Shown here: positions 1 to 8,882 of the stretch, in pieces
Layout of the letters: every line of letters starts with the position of its first letter
How positions within the stretch are numbered: position 1 is the first letter of the stretch
DNA from: Porphyra umbilicalis
Taxonomy: Eukaryota; Rhodophyta; Bangiophyceae; Bangiales; Bangiaceae
Direction: 5' to 3'
Length of the DNA stretch: 64,000 nt
NCBI GenBank assembly: GCA_002049455.2
Contig: KV918831.1
Location: forward strand, 1 to 64,000
Program-made: the position numbers and the translations under genes
Notes under the pieces: model-generated
Told to the model about the DNA's origin: nothing
The model's input: only the letters and a program-made list of their open reading frames with translations
Database searches by the model: none

Positions 1-1171
1 GACATCACCGCACTGGATGTTCTCAGCGCTCGACACGTGGGTTGCTAGTTATGGGATCTCCGATTGAATTCTATCGGATAACGGACCTCAATTCGCTGCC
101 GTACTCTGGCAAGGGGTGCTCAAGACCCTGGGTATTGACACTACCTATGCCACCCCTTAAAACCCACAAACTAATGAGCAGGTCGAACGGTTTAGTGAGA
201 CCTTAGTTGAGCAACTGCGACACTACGTAAGTGACCACGTAGTTACGTGTTACCGATACTTGAGCCTGGTAGTAACAGCTTACAATTCGCAAGTGCATAG
301 TAGCACCGGGCTGATCCCTTGTGCGTTCGTAAGCCCCCGACGGCTTACTTTCGTCGCACTCGAGCGACTTACAGCGGGTATCGACCCCGGGGAGATAGTA
401 ATCCCCGGGCGAGCCAAGGAGAATTCCCTCCAGCGCCTTGACTCCCTTATCCCTCTAGTACGGGACACCATGGAACAGGCACAGGCTCGATACAAACGAG
501 CCTTCGACAAGCGCGTGCAGACTCGCCGCGAAGCCCTCCAAGTTGGAGACTGGGTATTCGTGAAGTCCCACGAGAACCAGTGGGGTAAACTCGTCTTCAA
601 GACTCTGGGACCCTACCAGATCTTGAAGACCGACGGGCGTCGGCTTACCATCGAAAGTGACGATGGTATCCGTACCATCAACTGGAACCACGCCACCCGG
701 GCCCCGGAACCACCCGAGAAGGACCCGGCGTGGGCGCGGGCACTGACCGCGTGGCGGGTCCCGTCCCTCCCCTCATCGGCCAGTAAACCGATTGAGGCTG
801 TCTTCGACCGCTTTGTCGGACAGGGGTACGATAACCAGGAGCGACTCATGCTCAAGGTCAGGTGGATCGGGTATGGACCCCGGGAGGACTCCTGGCACTA
901 TGTGGAGGACCTCCCAACTGAGAAGGTCCGCCAGCACTGTGCGTGGCACGTTCACGATGAAAAGAAGGGTAAAATACAACTAAAAACCCCCAGTACGGGG
1001 TACCCGTCGCACACAACCCCAAAAATAGATCCAACCCAACTAGGGACAAGCACCATGGGGGCCGGGCTACCCAAAACTGAGCGCCTGGCGCCCCACTCAA
1101 ACCCGGGTACCTACTCCCGACCCGGCGAGTGCGGGCGGTCGTCGCGGACGTACCCACCGAACTGGTCGTAA
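1..1171 (+). pseudogene. Ty3/gypsy element A: integrase core and chromodomain remnant
   Basis: This is the 3' end of a gypsy pol gene whose 5' part lies outside the window. One reading frame gives the end of the integrase catalytic core (ILSDNGPQF near 68-94, then NPQTNEQVER near 161-190), the integrase C-terminal region with GDWVFVKSH near 535-561, and a chromodomain (RWIGYGPREDSW near 862-897). It is broken by TGA at 65-67 and TAA at 158-160, so the element is dead. The chromodomain keeps the Trp expected in the aromatic cage, which places A among chromoviruses. The antisense ORF at 1533-2387, continued at 11154-12046, most likely belongs to the same element. No 3' LTR could be delimited because no 5' LTR is available for comparison. 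Confidence 0.85.
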
Positions 1172-1532
1172 CCCTAGTGATCCCCTGGGAACTCCTGGGC
1201 CGACCCCCGGTCCGAGGGGCCAGGCCCCCACGACGAGCGCGGCAGCCTACTCGGTGCCGCCCCCACCGCGGCGTACCCCCCAGCGGTGAGGGGGTAGCCG
1301 CCCCCATGGTAGGGCGCGGCCGAGCCAGCAGGCTCCCCGGCGTACGGGGCCCGACTGGGGCCTCCGCCCGCCGAAGTTCCCGCGGGCCAAGCCGCCACCC
1401 GCTGGCCGTGCCCCTCCAAGCGGGAAGCCATCTGGTACCCGATGGCCTCTGCGATGGTTTCCACCAAGAACTGCTCGGCTGAGGCAGACCGGGGGGACGA
1501 CGAGTCCCGCATTACGGCCCCCGCCCCCCGGG
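1172..1532. other. Non-coding spacer between pol of element A and its antisense ORF
   Basis: This GC-rich stretch lies after the pol stop codon. Short overlapping ORFs occur on both strands with low-complexity Arg/Gly/Pro products. I see no gene in it. Confidence 0.5.
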
Positions 1533-2387
1533 TTACCCACGCCAGGGGTCCACAAGGGAGGCAACTATCGCCTCTTCATGGACAGCCCTCAGCGCCCCCG
1601 CCGCACTTGGGTAGGTGGTCGCCAAGGCGTGGGCGCACCGCGGGGTGACGAACCCCCAGCTGAGGTTCTGGCCCGCCCCAAAGGCCGGGTAGTACGGGAC
1701 CCCCGGCGAGGCAAACTTCGGACAGCCCGACCGCCCCACGGGGGACGCCCCCGCCCGGGTGGTCCGCCAGACAGCGCCTCCACGAGCAGGGGGGCGCTCG
1801 GCAGTACCTCGGGTGCGCTTGCGCTGCTGGGGGGCACTTGCCCACGGCGCACCCCAACCCGAGTCGGGCGGGGGCGACGTCGCCGTTACCCCCGCAGAGT
1901 TGGGGTAGGCCAGGTCACCTAGGCCCTCACGGAGGCCTATGCGCCCGGCCACCAGGCGTTTGTCGCAGTGAGTAAACGCCCGAGGCGCCTCGCCCTCCTC
2001 TCTTCCAACTCTGCCGGCCAGGTAGGGCCCGGCAGCCTCCCAGTCCAAGGACTGGTGGAGGTCCAGCATCTCGCTGAGGTACGCATGCGCGTCCGGGCCG
2101 GCCCCCTCCGCCACGTTGGCGAGACGGAGCCCCACCAGACGCCCCACTATGGCGGCTGGCAGATGCCAGAGGTACCCCTTAGTACGGGCGGTGGCATACC
2201 ACACCCCCACCACCTCCAGGACCCACTGGGTATCGAGGATGGCCGCCACAGGGGTAGACTCCCCCCGGCGGAGAGCAGTGCCAAAGTAGGCCACTATGCG
2301 CGGCATCCGGGCCGGCAACCCAAAGGGCACCTCCATTGCCGACCACCAGGACGGCGTCGGGACGTAGTATGCCCGCTGCGTAGAGGT
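1533..2387 (-). pseudogene. Antisense ORF of element A, C-terminal part (split by element B)
   Basis: The minus-strand frame is open from the insertion site to a stop at 1533. It begins TQRAYYVPTPSWWSAMEVPF and continues with protein-like sequence such as HAYLSEMLDLHQSLDW before a Pro/Arg-rich tail. The frame joins without a shift to the minus-strand frame at 11154-12046 once element B and one GAGGT copy are removed. The pattern TP(S/A)W-x3-(M/V)EVP(F/Y)G is shared with the antisense ORF inside element B. I recognise no domain. The position (between pol and 3' LTR, opposite strand) resembles antisense ORFs known from some plant gypsy elements; a function is not inferred. Confidence 0.7.
2383..2387 (+). 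repeat. Target-site duplication GAGGT, left copy
   Basis: GAGGT lies immediately before the 5' LTR of element B and is repeated at 11154-11158 immediately after its 3' LTR. A 5-bp duplication is normal for LTR retrotransposon integration. Confidence 0.95.
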
Positions 2388-2884
2388 TGTGGCGGTCGGG
2401 GGTCTGACAGTTGGAAGGGGCGTGGCCCCTCAGCTGTGTACAGCACACCCCCGGGGGCCGTCCCAAAATATCCCGATCCGGGCCAGCAAGGGAATGACCT
2501 GTCCAGATCTCGGGGAGATTGGATTCGGTCGGGGGCGGGGCTTTTCCCAAGTGGTTTTCCCAACCCCCCTACTACTTGTTTGAACTTTTCGCTTTGGGGG
2601 GATTTATCTGTTTGGCGCATTTGGGGTGGCTACTTTGGCCACCGGCGTTCGGTTTGGGAGGGGTTTATTGACAGCGGGGACGCCGTCCCCGTCGCCGTTT
2701 GATAAAACCAACTGTGCTTTGGACTACGATTCCCCCCTGGGCTTTGCCGTGATCCTCTCCTCCCGTTGGGGGAAGGCTGGGCTGTGGGTCGATTTCCGGG
2801 GCAGTTCCTTCGACGGACCGAGCTGATAAAGAGGTCACTTCGGCTGGACGACGAACCAACGTGGTGGTGCTTAGAACCGCTACA
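2388..2884 (+). repeat. 5' LTR of gypsy B
   Basis: 497 bp, starting TGTGGCGGTC and ending CCGCTACA. It matches 10657-11153 in length and nearly everywhere in sequence; I count about 7 substitutions, mostly in the first 150 bp. Confidence 0.95.
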
Positions 2885-2889
2885 ATTTC

Positions 2890-2907
2890 TGGTGGAGCAG
2901 CAGGGGA
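2890..2907 (+). promoter_or_regulatory. Putative primer-binding site of gypsy B
   Basis: TGGTGGAGCAGCAGGGGA begins 5 bp after the 5' LTR. The leading TGG pairs with a tRNA CCA end, and position and length are right for minus-strand priming. I could not assign the tRNA. Confidence 0.55.
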
Positions 2908-3027
2908 TTCCGGCCGTTGCCACGCCCGTACTGGGTAGCCGGTTCCCCGATCGTCTGTTGGTTTTTCTGTTCAAGGCGACGTGGATCTCCGCGTCGGTCT
3001 GTCGTCGATTACCGCCCGGCCACTACG

Positions 3028-4320
3028 ATGGCGTCGCCGTCCGACATCCCCAAGTCGAACGCGATCGCTAGCGGTATGCCGGCGGGTACATCCGCGGTGA
3101 CCCCAGCGGTCGCTGCAACAGGGGGATCCGCGGCTGGATCAGGGATTCCCTTCACTCGGCCTCGGCCATTGCCGGACCTCGTGGGCGAAACGGTTCGTCG
3201 GGTCCCACCGGGGGCCGGTGCCTTCCTCCCTCGACGTCACGACAAACGGACGGGATTAGTGGATCAAGATCGTGATCCGGCGACGCCTTTAGCGATGGCC
3301 GATCTGAACACGGCGCTGTCGACGTTCCGCGAGTCGTTATTGGCCGACGTTTCTCGGGTCATCGCGGCGAGCCCCGCGGGCTCTGCTCAAGATGCCCCCC
3401 GCCGAGGTTCTCCAGTGGACACGCGGAAGAGCCGCAGCAAAGGGAAGTCACGGCGTCACCGTAGTCCCTCGTCGTCATCGTCGTCTTCATCTTCCTCGCC
3501 GTCGCCGGCGACAACCGACAACGACGACGACCACGTGGGGCGCAAGGTGGGGTCCGGCAAGTTGGCGGTCCTCGAGTGCCCGGACGATCGCTTCGCGGGC
3601 GTCCTGGACTACCGATCGTACCGCCTACGGAACCGTCACTCGACCTACGGGGCGTCGCAGGCCCGCAAGATGGGACGGACGGCCAAGAATATGAAGTTCT
3701 CCTTCGGGGGGACCCCGATGTTCAACGGGAAGGAACCCCTCAAGGTCTTATCGTGGCTCCGAAAGTTTGTCAAGGCCTGCGATGACAACGACGTGTCCGA
3801 GGGGATGGGTTTGTACGTAATTCCCAACTTCCTCGCGGGCGACGCTGAGACGCGGTTCACTCGGAACCTACCGGGGTCGGATATCGCGGGTGGACGGGGC
3901 TCGCTTGGATCCTTCCCCGCGGCGGTCCATTGGCTGTTGTCGACCTACGCGGAGCCGCATGCTTTGGGGCTGGCGCAGGACAAGTTTAGCCTGGCGGCGC
4001 TCGTGGACAACGAGGGTGTGGATGCCTTCGCGGCACGTCTACGGAGCCTCGCTGAGCTTTGCGGCAACATCCACTCCGAGGGGACGATGAATCAGCAGCT
4101 GATCCAAGGCCTACCGGAGTATCTACGGACGGACGCCTTCGTGTACAACTCGGCGCAACGAAGCTACCAGCAGTTGTCGACCTACGTGGCGGGGAAATAT
4201 CGGTCCGCCAGGGACGTCATGGCGTTGGCCAGCCGGGGGTCACCCGGGGGATCGTCGCGGAAGGGACAGACGTCGACGGGTCCCCGAGGCCTCTCGGTCA
4301 ACCAACTCCACTCCTCGTAG
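3028..4320 (+). CDS. gag: Gypsy B Gag (capsid part), ending at an in-frame TAG
   Basis: The first ATG of the open frame is at 3028 and gives 430 residues. The N-terminal part is Pro/Ala/Ser-rich with a serine run near 3466-3500. The central part has the helical, Trp-containing pattern of retrotransposon Gag (FNGKEPLKVLSWLRKFV near 3721-3771; HWLLSTYAEPHALGLAQDKF near 3928-3987). The frame ends at TAG 4318-4320, but the same frame continues open to 4704 and there encodes the expected zinc knuckle. The stop therefore splits a single Gag protein, either by mutation or as a read-through point. Gag would assemble the cytoplasmic particle in which reverse transcription occurs. Confidence 0.85.
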   Translation: MASPSDIPKSNAIASGMPAGTSAVTPAVAATGGSAAGSGIPFTRPRPLPDLVGETVRRVPPGAGAFLPRRHDKRTGLVDQDRDPATPLAMADLNTALSTFRESLLADVSRVIAASPAGSAQDAPRRGSPVDTRKSRSKGKSRRHRSPSSSSSSSSSSPSPATTDNDDDHVGRKVGSGKLAVLECPDDRFAGVLDYRSYRLRNRHSTYGASQARKMGRTAKNMKFSFGGTPMFNGKEPLKVLSWLRKFVKACDDNDVSEGMGLYVIPNFLAGDAETRFTRNLPGSDIAGGRGSLGSFPAAVHWLLSTYAEPHALGLAQDKFSLAALVDNEGVDAFAARLRSLAELCGNIHSEGTMNQQLIQGLPEYLRTDAFVYNSAQRSYQQLSTYVAGKYRSARDVMALASRGSPGGSSRKGQTSTGPRGLSVNQLHSS

Positions 4321-4704
4321 GAGGAGGATGACACGGCGACGTACGGCACGGTCGCGGTGCTGCCGTCGGGTACCCCGGGGTTCCGCACGGCTGGGGGAGC
4401 GCCCTATGTTCGGCGGGAGGCCCCGACGGGTCCCCCGCTGTGCTACATGTGTTGGACGCGTGGCCACCGAGTCCCTGATTGCAAGATTCTGACGGACAAA
4501 CAGCGGGACCTCGTGAAGGCCGCGCGGAGCACCTTCCTTCGACAGAGGAACGCGGGGGCGGGCGCCCCCTCGGATCGCACCTCCGTCGTGGCCCTGGTGT
4601 GGGACGACCTGTTGGGCGGTGTGGAGTCAACGAGGACGGAAGGGGGGGACGCCCCGCCCGTGGCAACCCCGGCCAAGGGGCGCCGCGGGGCGGGAAACGC
4701 CTAG
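4321..4704 (+). CDS. gag: Gypsy B Gag C-terminal part with CCHC zinc knuckle
   Basis: This continues the gag frame after the TAG. It contains CYMCWTRGHRVPDC (about 4441-4482), a C-x2-C-x4-H-x4-C knuckle that in this family binds genomic RNA. It ends at TAG 4702-4704. From about 4479 it overlaps the pol frame, which lies at -1 relative to gag, so a -1 shift could join Gag to Pol. A run of seven G at 4642-4648 lies inside the overlap and is a candidate slip site (inference). Confidence 0.8.
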   Translation, partial: EEDDTATYGTVAVLPSGTPGFRTAGGAPYVRREAPTGPPLCYMCWTRGHRVPDCKILTDKQRDLVKAARSTFLRQRNAGAGAPSDRTSVVALVWDDLLGGVESTRTEGGDAPPVATPAKGRRGAGNA

Positions 4705-5237
4705 GGGGGGTGGCATCTCCATCCCCCTCCATCCCACCTGTCCGCCCCAACTCCCCGGTCGCCCCCCGCCACGTCACGTTTGCCTCCCCTGGGGTTTCCG
4801 CGACGTGGCCTGTCCCGGCCCGCTGCCCCTGCCGTCGCGGGCGATATCGCCCGCGGTTCAAGGGGACGCTGTTGCTACTACGGAAAGAGAATTTTGAGAT
4901 TAGCGCGTCGTACCAGTTGGCGCCGTGGCAGACCCCCGTCCCCACGAGGGCGGTGGTCGACACTGGCGCTGGGCCAAGTGTGATCCGCGCGGATATGTTG
5001 CCCGAAGGGTGGACCGAGTATGCATCGCGGGCGCCGCCCCGGACCCAAGTGAGCGACGCCTCGGGGCAGCTGCTCAAGGTGAACGCGGAGGTGTCGCTGA
5101 CGATCTACGTCGGGGGTGCCGCTATGGAGTATGAGTTCCTCGTGGTCAAGGCATTGTCGGTACCGCTCATCCTCGGGTGGGACTTCCAGCGCAACTACGT
5201 GGACACCATCTCCCCCAAGACGCAGACGATCAAGTGA
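4479..5237 (+). CDS. pol: Gypsy B aspartic protease region of pol
   Basis: The open frame shares its phase with the downstream RT frame. After a Pro/Arg-rich linker it encodes a retropepsin-like domain: VVDTGAGPSVIRADML near 4953-5000 carries the catalytic DTGA motif, followed by flap-like and LILGWDF (near 5167-5187) segments. It would act as a dimer to process Gag-Pol. The frame ends at TGA 5235-5237, and the same frame reopens directly after it toward RT, so the TGA is probably a nonsense mutation within one polyprotein. No ATG decides the start; translation by frameshift from gag is expected. Confidence 0.85.
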   Translation: MQDSDGQTAGPREGRAEHLPSTEERGGGRPLGSHLRRGPGVGRPVGRCGVNEDGRGGRPARGNPGQGAPRGGKRLGGVASPSPSIPPVRPNSPVAPRHVTFASPGVSATWPVPARCPCRRGRYRPRFKGTLLLLRKENFEISASYQLAPWQTPVPTRAVVDTGAGPSVIRADMLPEGWTEYASRAPPRTQVSDASGQLLKVNAEVSLTIYVGGAAMEYEFLVVKALSVPLILGWDFQRNYVDTISPKTQTIK

Positions 5238-8200
5238 GACGACGGCACGTCCACGGTGGCGACGCGGAGCTGGACGGGGAACACGCGGCCCGCGCCCCCT
5301 CGCCGAGGAAACAAGCCGAAAGCCCAAGCTGGGGCTATCCGGCTTCGGCAAGGGGTAACCGTCGGCCCGCGGTGCATCCAGGCGGTCCAAGTGTGCTGCA
5401 ACGTCAAGGGGGTCCACCTGGTACGGGAACGCCCCGTCAAAATGAGCCGACGTAAGGTACTGTTGCACAACGCGGTCGCGGAGTTCTCTCCCAACACCCC
5501 GCGGGCCCTCTACCTGACGAACATCGGGGACGTGCCGGTGCACCTAACGAAGGGGTATGTCATCGGAACCGCGACGGCCTACAATGGACCGCTGCACGTC
5601 GTCGAGGAGGAGGAATCGGGGGCGGTCCTAACGATGGGGGCGGACCCCCGTGACAAGCCCGACGAGGAGTTCAAGACGGGGCGGCAAGCTGAAGAAAGGA
5701 TCGACGAGGGACAACCTCCACCTCACCTGCCGGACAAGACGTATCCCAAGCCGGAGGTCCACTGGGAGGGCGTCCCCGACACGCTTCGTGGTGACGTGGA
5801 CGACCTCCTCGAGGAGTACAAGGCGCTCTGGGCGGGACAACTCGGCAAGGTCGACGTCACCCCGCACCGGATCGAGGTGACCCCCGGGGCACGGCCACGG
5901 CGGGCCCAACCCTATCGAGCGAGCCACGCTTCGAGGGACATCATCGCCAAGGAGGTGCAACGCCAGCGGGACCTCGGGGTTATCGAGCCCTCAAGTGCCG
6001 AGTGGGCCTTCCCTGTGGTTCTGGTTCCGAAACCCGACGGGACAGTGCGGTTCTGTGTGGATTACCGCCGGCTTAACGAGGTCACGGTGCGGGATGTGTA
6101 CCCGTTGCCTCAAATGGACGATTGTATTGACTTCCTCGGGGACGCCAAGGTGTTTTCGACGCTCGACTGCAACTCGGGGTATTGGCAGATCCCCGTGGCG
6201 GACGAGGACCGGGACAAGACGACCTTCGTTTGCCACGAGGGGGCCTACCGCTACATCCGCCTTCCCTTCGGGCTGTCCAATGCCCCGGCGACCTTCCAAC
6301 GGGCCATCGACATGATCCTCGGGGGACTCAAGTGGAAGAGCTGCCTCGTGTACCTCGACGACATCATCGTCTTCTCGCAGACGGCGAGGGAACACGTGGA
6401 ACACCTCCGGGAGGTCTTCACGGCGCTGCGCGGCGCGGGTGTCTCCCTGAAGGCCAAGAAGTGCCACTTGTTCCAAGAGGAGGTGGAGTATTTGTGCCAT
6501 ATCGTGGGCCGGGGGGAGCTGAAGGTACAAGACAAGAACATCCGCGGACTCAAGGAGGCGTCTCCCCCGCGGTGCAAGAAGGACCTACGTAGCTTCCTCG
6601 GGATGTGCAACGTGTATCGGAGGTTCGTCAAGGACTACGCCCAAGTGGCGCGGCCGTTGGCCGCCATGACAAGTTCCAAGAGGCCCGACCGGTGGGGGAC
6701 GCTGTCCGACGAGGCCGTGGGGGCATTCGAGGAACTCAAGAGGCGACTCACGGAGGCCCCCATCCTCGCCCTGCCGAGGCGACAGGGGACCTACACGTTG
6801 GACACGGACGCAAGTGCGGGGCAGGTCGGCGCGGTGCTTTTACAAGAACAACCCGACCAATCCACGCGGCCCGTTGGCTATTGGAGCCGCTCCCTCAACG
6901 CGGCGGAGCGAAACTACAGTACTACGGAGCGGGAGTGCCTCGCGGTTGTGTGGGCGTCCCTCCTTCTCCGCCCCTACGTCGAGGGGACCCGCTTCACGGT
7001 GCGCACGGACCACGCGGCGCTCAAGTGGATGCTGCATATGGACGGGGCTCACGGGAGGCTGGCGCGGTGGCGGTTGCGACTGGCGGAGTTCGACTACGTG
7101 GTACAGACACGCCCCGGGGCGTCACACCACGCGGCGGACACGATGTCACGCATCTCAACACCCGCGGGAGACGAGGGGGCGATACCCGACGCGGTACCTT
7201 GTCTGGCGTTGCCCAATTCGTCGGCCGCGTGGCAGTTACCGCCGGAGACCAAGGGGGGACTCCTAGGCCCCCTGACGCTCGCCGAGCTCCTCGAGGGGCA
7301 GGCGGAGGACGGACGGTGCAAGGAGGTCCGCGCGGCGATGGACAGCAACGACAAGTCGCGGTTCCGCGAGGACTCGAACGGCCTGTTGGTACGCACGGCG
7401 CCGTTAGACGAGGCCACGCAAGTCTACGTGCCGACCCACATGCGCTACGGGGTGATGATGCGGGAGCACTACCCTCCGCAAGCCGGGCACCCGGAGGCGA
7501 ACAAGATGTACACGTCGATGCGACGATGGTTTTATTGGGAGTGTATGGTGGTGGACGTCTACGCCTTCGTGGCGAACTGCGTGCAGTGCGCGCGGAACCG
7601 CGTCGGCAAGCGACGGAAGACGAACTACCTCAAGACATTCCCCCCGACGGAGCCGCTGACGGACCTGTGTATGGACCTGCTCGGTCCCCTCCCCCGAACC
7701 GAGGCGGGGAACGAACACCTGTTGGTCATCGTGGATCGCTTCTCCAAGATGACGCGGGCCATCCCCCTTCTGCGGATCGACGCGGAATCCATCGCGGCGG
7801 CCTTTTTGGACTACTGGGTGGCGGCCTATGGACCCCCGGCGACGGTGTTGTCCGACAATGGCCCCCTGTTCCGTTCCACGTACTTCCAAGGGGTTTGCTC
7901 GCTCCTCGGGGTCTCCAACCGGTACTCCACGACGTACCACCCGCAGACGAATGGCCAACTGGAACGTTACAACCGGACCATCGTGGGCCAGTTGCGGACG
8001 TACGTCGAGGACCACCAAGACCGATGGGACGAGTTGGTGTCCATGCTGACGTTGGCCTACAATAGCCGACCGCAGCAGAGCACCGGGGTTGCGCCTCTCG
8101 AGTTCGTCACCCCCGAGCGTGTGCGGAGCCTCTCCGTGGAACGCCTGGTCGGCTCCCCGGCACCCGAGGAGACGGACGGCAGCCCACGAGCCGTCCGCGA

Positions 8201-8333
8201 GGGCATCCGAGCGCGGCTACGGAACCTAATCCACAAGGTGCGGAAGTCCCTCACGCTGGCACAGCGGCGGTACAAGAGGAATTACGACGCCCGCGTACGA
8301 CCGGTCAACAAGGACGTCCACGCGGGGGACTAG
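5238..8333 (+). CDS. pol: Gypsy B reverse transcriptase, RNase H and integrase
   Basis: About 1,030 residues are open in one frame. RT is seen as FCVDYRRLNEVTV (near 6050-6090), PFGLSNAPATFQ (near 6265-6300) and the catalytic YLDDIIVFS (near 6350). RNase H follows with TLDTDAS (near 6795), TERECLAVVWA and RTDHAALKWM (near 7000-7033). Integrase has the HHCC zinc region (HYPPQAGH...CVQCAR, about 7468-7590) and the DDE core (MDLLGPLP near 7672; SDNGPLF near 7850; HPQTNGQLERYNR near 7939). The frame stops at TAG 8331-8333 inside the conserved GDWVFV motif, where TAG stands in for Trp. Element A keeps GDWVFV at the same place. Apart from that stop the enzyme looks intact. Confidence 0.95.
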   Translation, partial: DDGTSTVATRSWTGNTRPAPPRRGNKPKAQAGAIRLRQGVTVGPRCIQAVQVCCNVKGVHLVRERPVKMSRRKVLLHNAVAEFSPNTPRALYLTNIGDVPVHLTKGYVIGTATAYNGPLHVVEEEESGAVLTMGADPRDKPDEEFKTGRQAEERIDEGQPPPHLPDKTYPKPEVHWEGVPDTLRGDVDDLLEEYKALWAGQLGKVDVTPHRIEVTPGARPRRAQPYRASHASRDIIAKEVQRQRDLGVIEPSSAEWAFPVVLVPKPDGTVRFCVDYRRLNEVTVRDVYPLPQMDDCIDFLGDAKVFSTLDCNSGYWQIPVADEDRDKTTFVCHEGAYRYIRLPFGLSNAPATFQRAIDMILGGLKWKSCLVYLDDIIVFSQTAREHVEHLREVFTALRGAGVSLKAKKCHLFQEEVEYLCHIVGRGELKVQDKNIRGLKEASPPRCKKDLRSFLGMCNVYRRFVKDYAQVARPLAAMTSSKRPDRWGTLSDEAVGAFEELKRRLTEAPILALPRRQGTYTLDTDASAGQVGAVLLQEQPDQSTRPVGYWSRSLNAAERNYSTTERECLAVVWASLLLRPYVEGTRFTVRTDHAALKWMLHMDGAHGRLARWRLRLAEFDYVVQTRPGASHHAADTMSRISTPAGDEGAIPDAVPCLALPNSSAAWQLPPETKGGLLGPLTLAELLEGQAEDGRCKEVRAAMDSNDKSRFREDSNGLLVRTAPLDEATQVYVPTHMRYGVMMREHYPPQAGHPEANKMYTSMRRWFYWECMVVDVYAFVANCVQCARNRVGKRRKTNYLKTFPPTEPLTDLCMDLLGPLPRTEAGNEHLLVIVDRFSKMTRAIPLLRIDAESIAAAFLDYWVAAYGPPATVLSDNGPLFRSTYFQGVCSLLGVSNRYSTTYHPQTNGQLERYNRTIVGQLRTYVEDHQDRWDELVSMLTLAYNSRPQQSTGVAPLEFVTPERVRSLSVERLVGSPAPEETDGSPRAVREGIRARLRNLIHKVRKSLTLAQRRYKRNYDARVRPVNKDVHAGD

Positions 8334-8882
8334 GTGTTCGTCGATGGCCACGCGCGGACCAAGTATAAGCTCGGGACCCGCGCGGCCGGACCGTACAAGG
8401 TGTTGTCCCGCGGGGAAGGCACGTTCTCGCTGGACATCGGCGGGTACCCTGAGACGGTAAGCAGCGACCACGTGACGGCGGCGCCGGGCCCACCGGGGGA
8501 TCCGCAGACGCTCCTGCAGAACCTCGGGGTGCCCCAAGACATCGTGGTCCCCGAGGGGCATCAACACACGGGCAAGGAGTTCGTCTGGGAGGCCTTCGTG
8601 GGCCACGAAGTCGCGGACGACGGCACGCTACGCCTGTGGACCCGCTGGTGGGGGTACCACCCCGAGGAGGACACCCTCGAGTTGGCCACTCGGTTCGACA
8701 AACGCAAGGTGCACCAGTATATGCGGCGGGTGGGCCTACGAGTCGAAGAAGCCGGGTCGGTCGTCGACTTCCTCGCCGAAGTCGATTTCCATGTGGGACA
8801 CGTGGATGTTCAAGTTCCGAATCGTGGCGGATTTTCGGTTACCACACGTGTCCCGGTCGGAGCCACGTGGCCGTGGTGGTGA
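8334..8882 (+). CDS. pol: Gypsy B integrase C-terminus with divergent chromodomain
   Basis: The pol frame continues after the TAG at 8331. It starts VFVDGHARTKYKLG, followed by the integrase tail (GPYKVLSRGEGTFSLDI) and a chromodomain-like segment (LRLWTRWWGYHPEEDTLELA, about 8629-8690). In canonical chromodomains and in element A a Trp follows the acidic pair (EDSW, ENTW). Here the position is Leu (EDTLEL), so methyl-lysine binding may be lost or altered. In chromoviruses this tail steers integration to heterochromatin; that role here is inferred. The frame ends at TGA 8880-8882. Confidence 0.8.
   Translation: MFVDGHARTKYKLGTRAAGPYKVLSRGEGTFSLDIGGYPETVSSDHVTAAPGPPGDPQTLLQNLGVPQDIVVPEGHQHTGKEFVWEAFVGHEVADDGTLRLWTRWWGYHPEEDTLELATRFDKRKVHQYMRRVGLRVEEAGSVVDFLAEVDFHVGHVDVQVPNRGGFSVTTRVPVGATWPWW

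Noticed and set aside
1247-1564. Short minus-strand ORFs after the antisense ORF of element A
   Set aside because: Shadow frames of low-complexity sequence; no continuity with the antisense protein.
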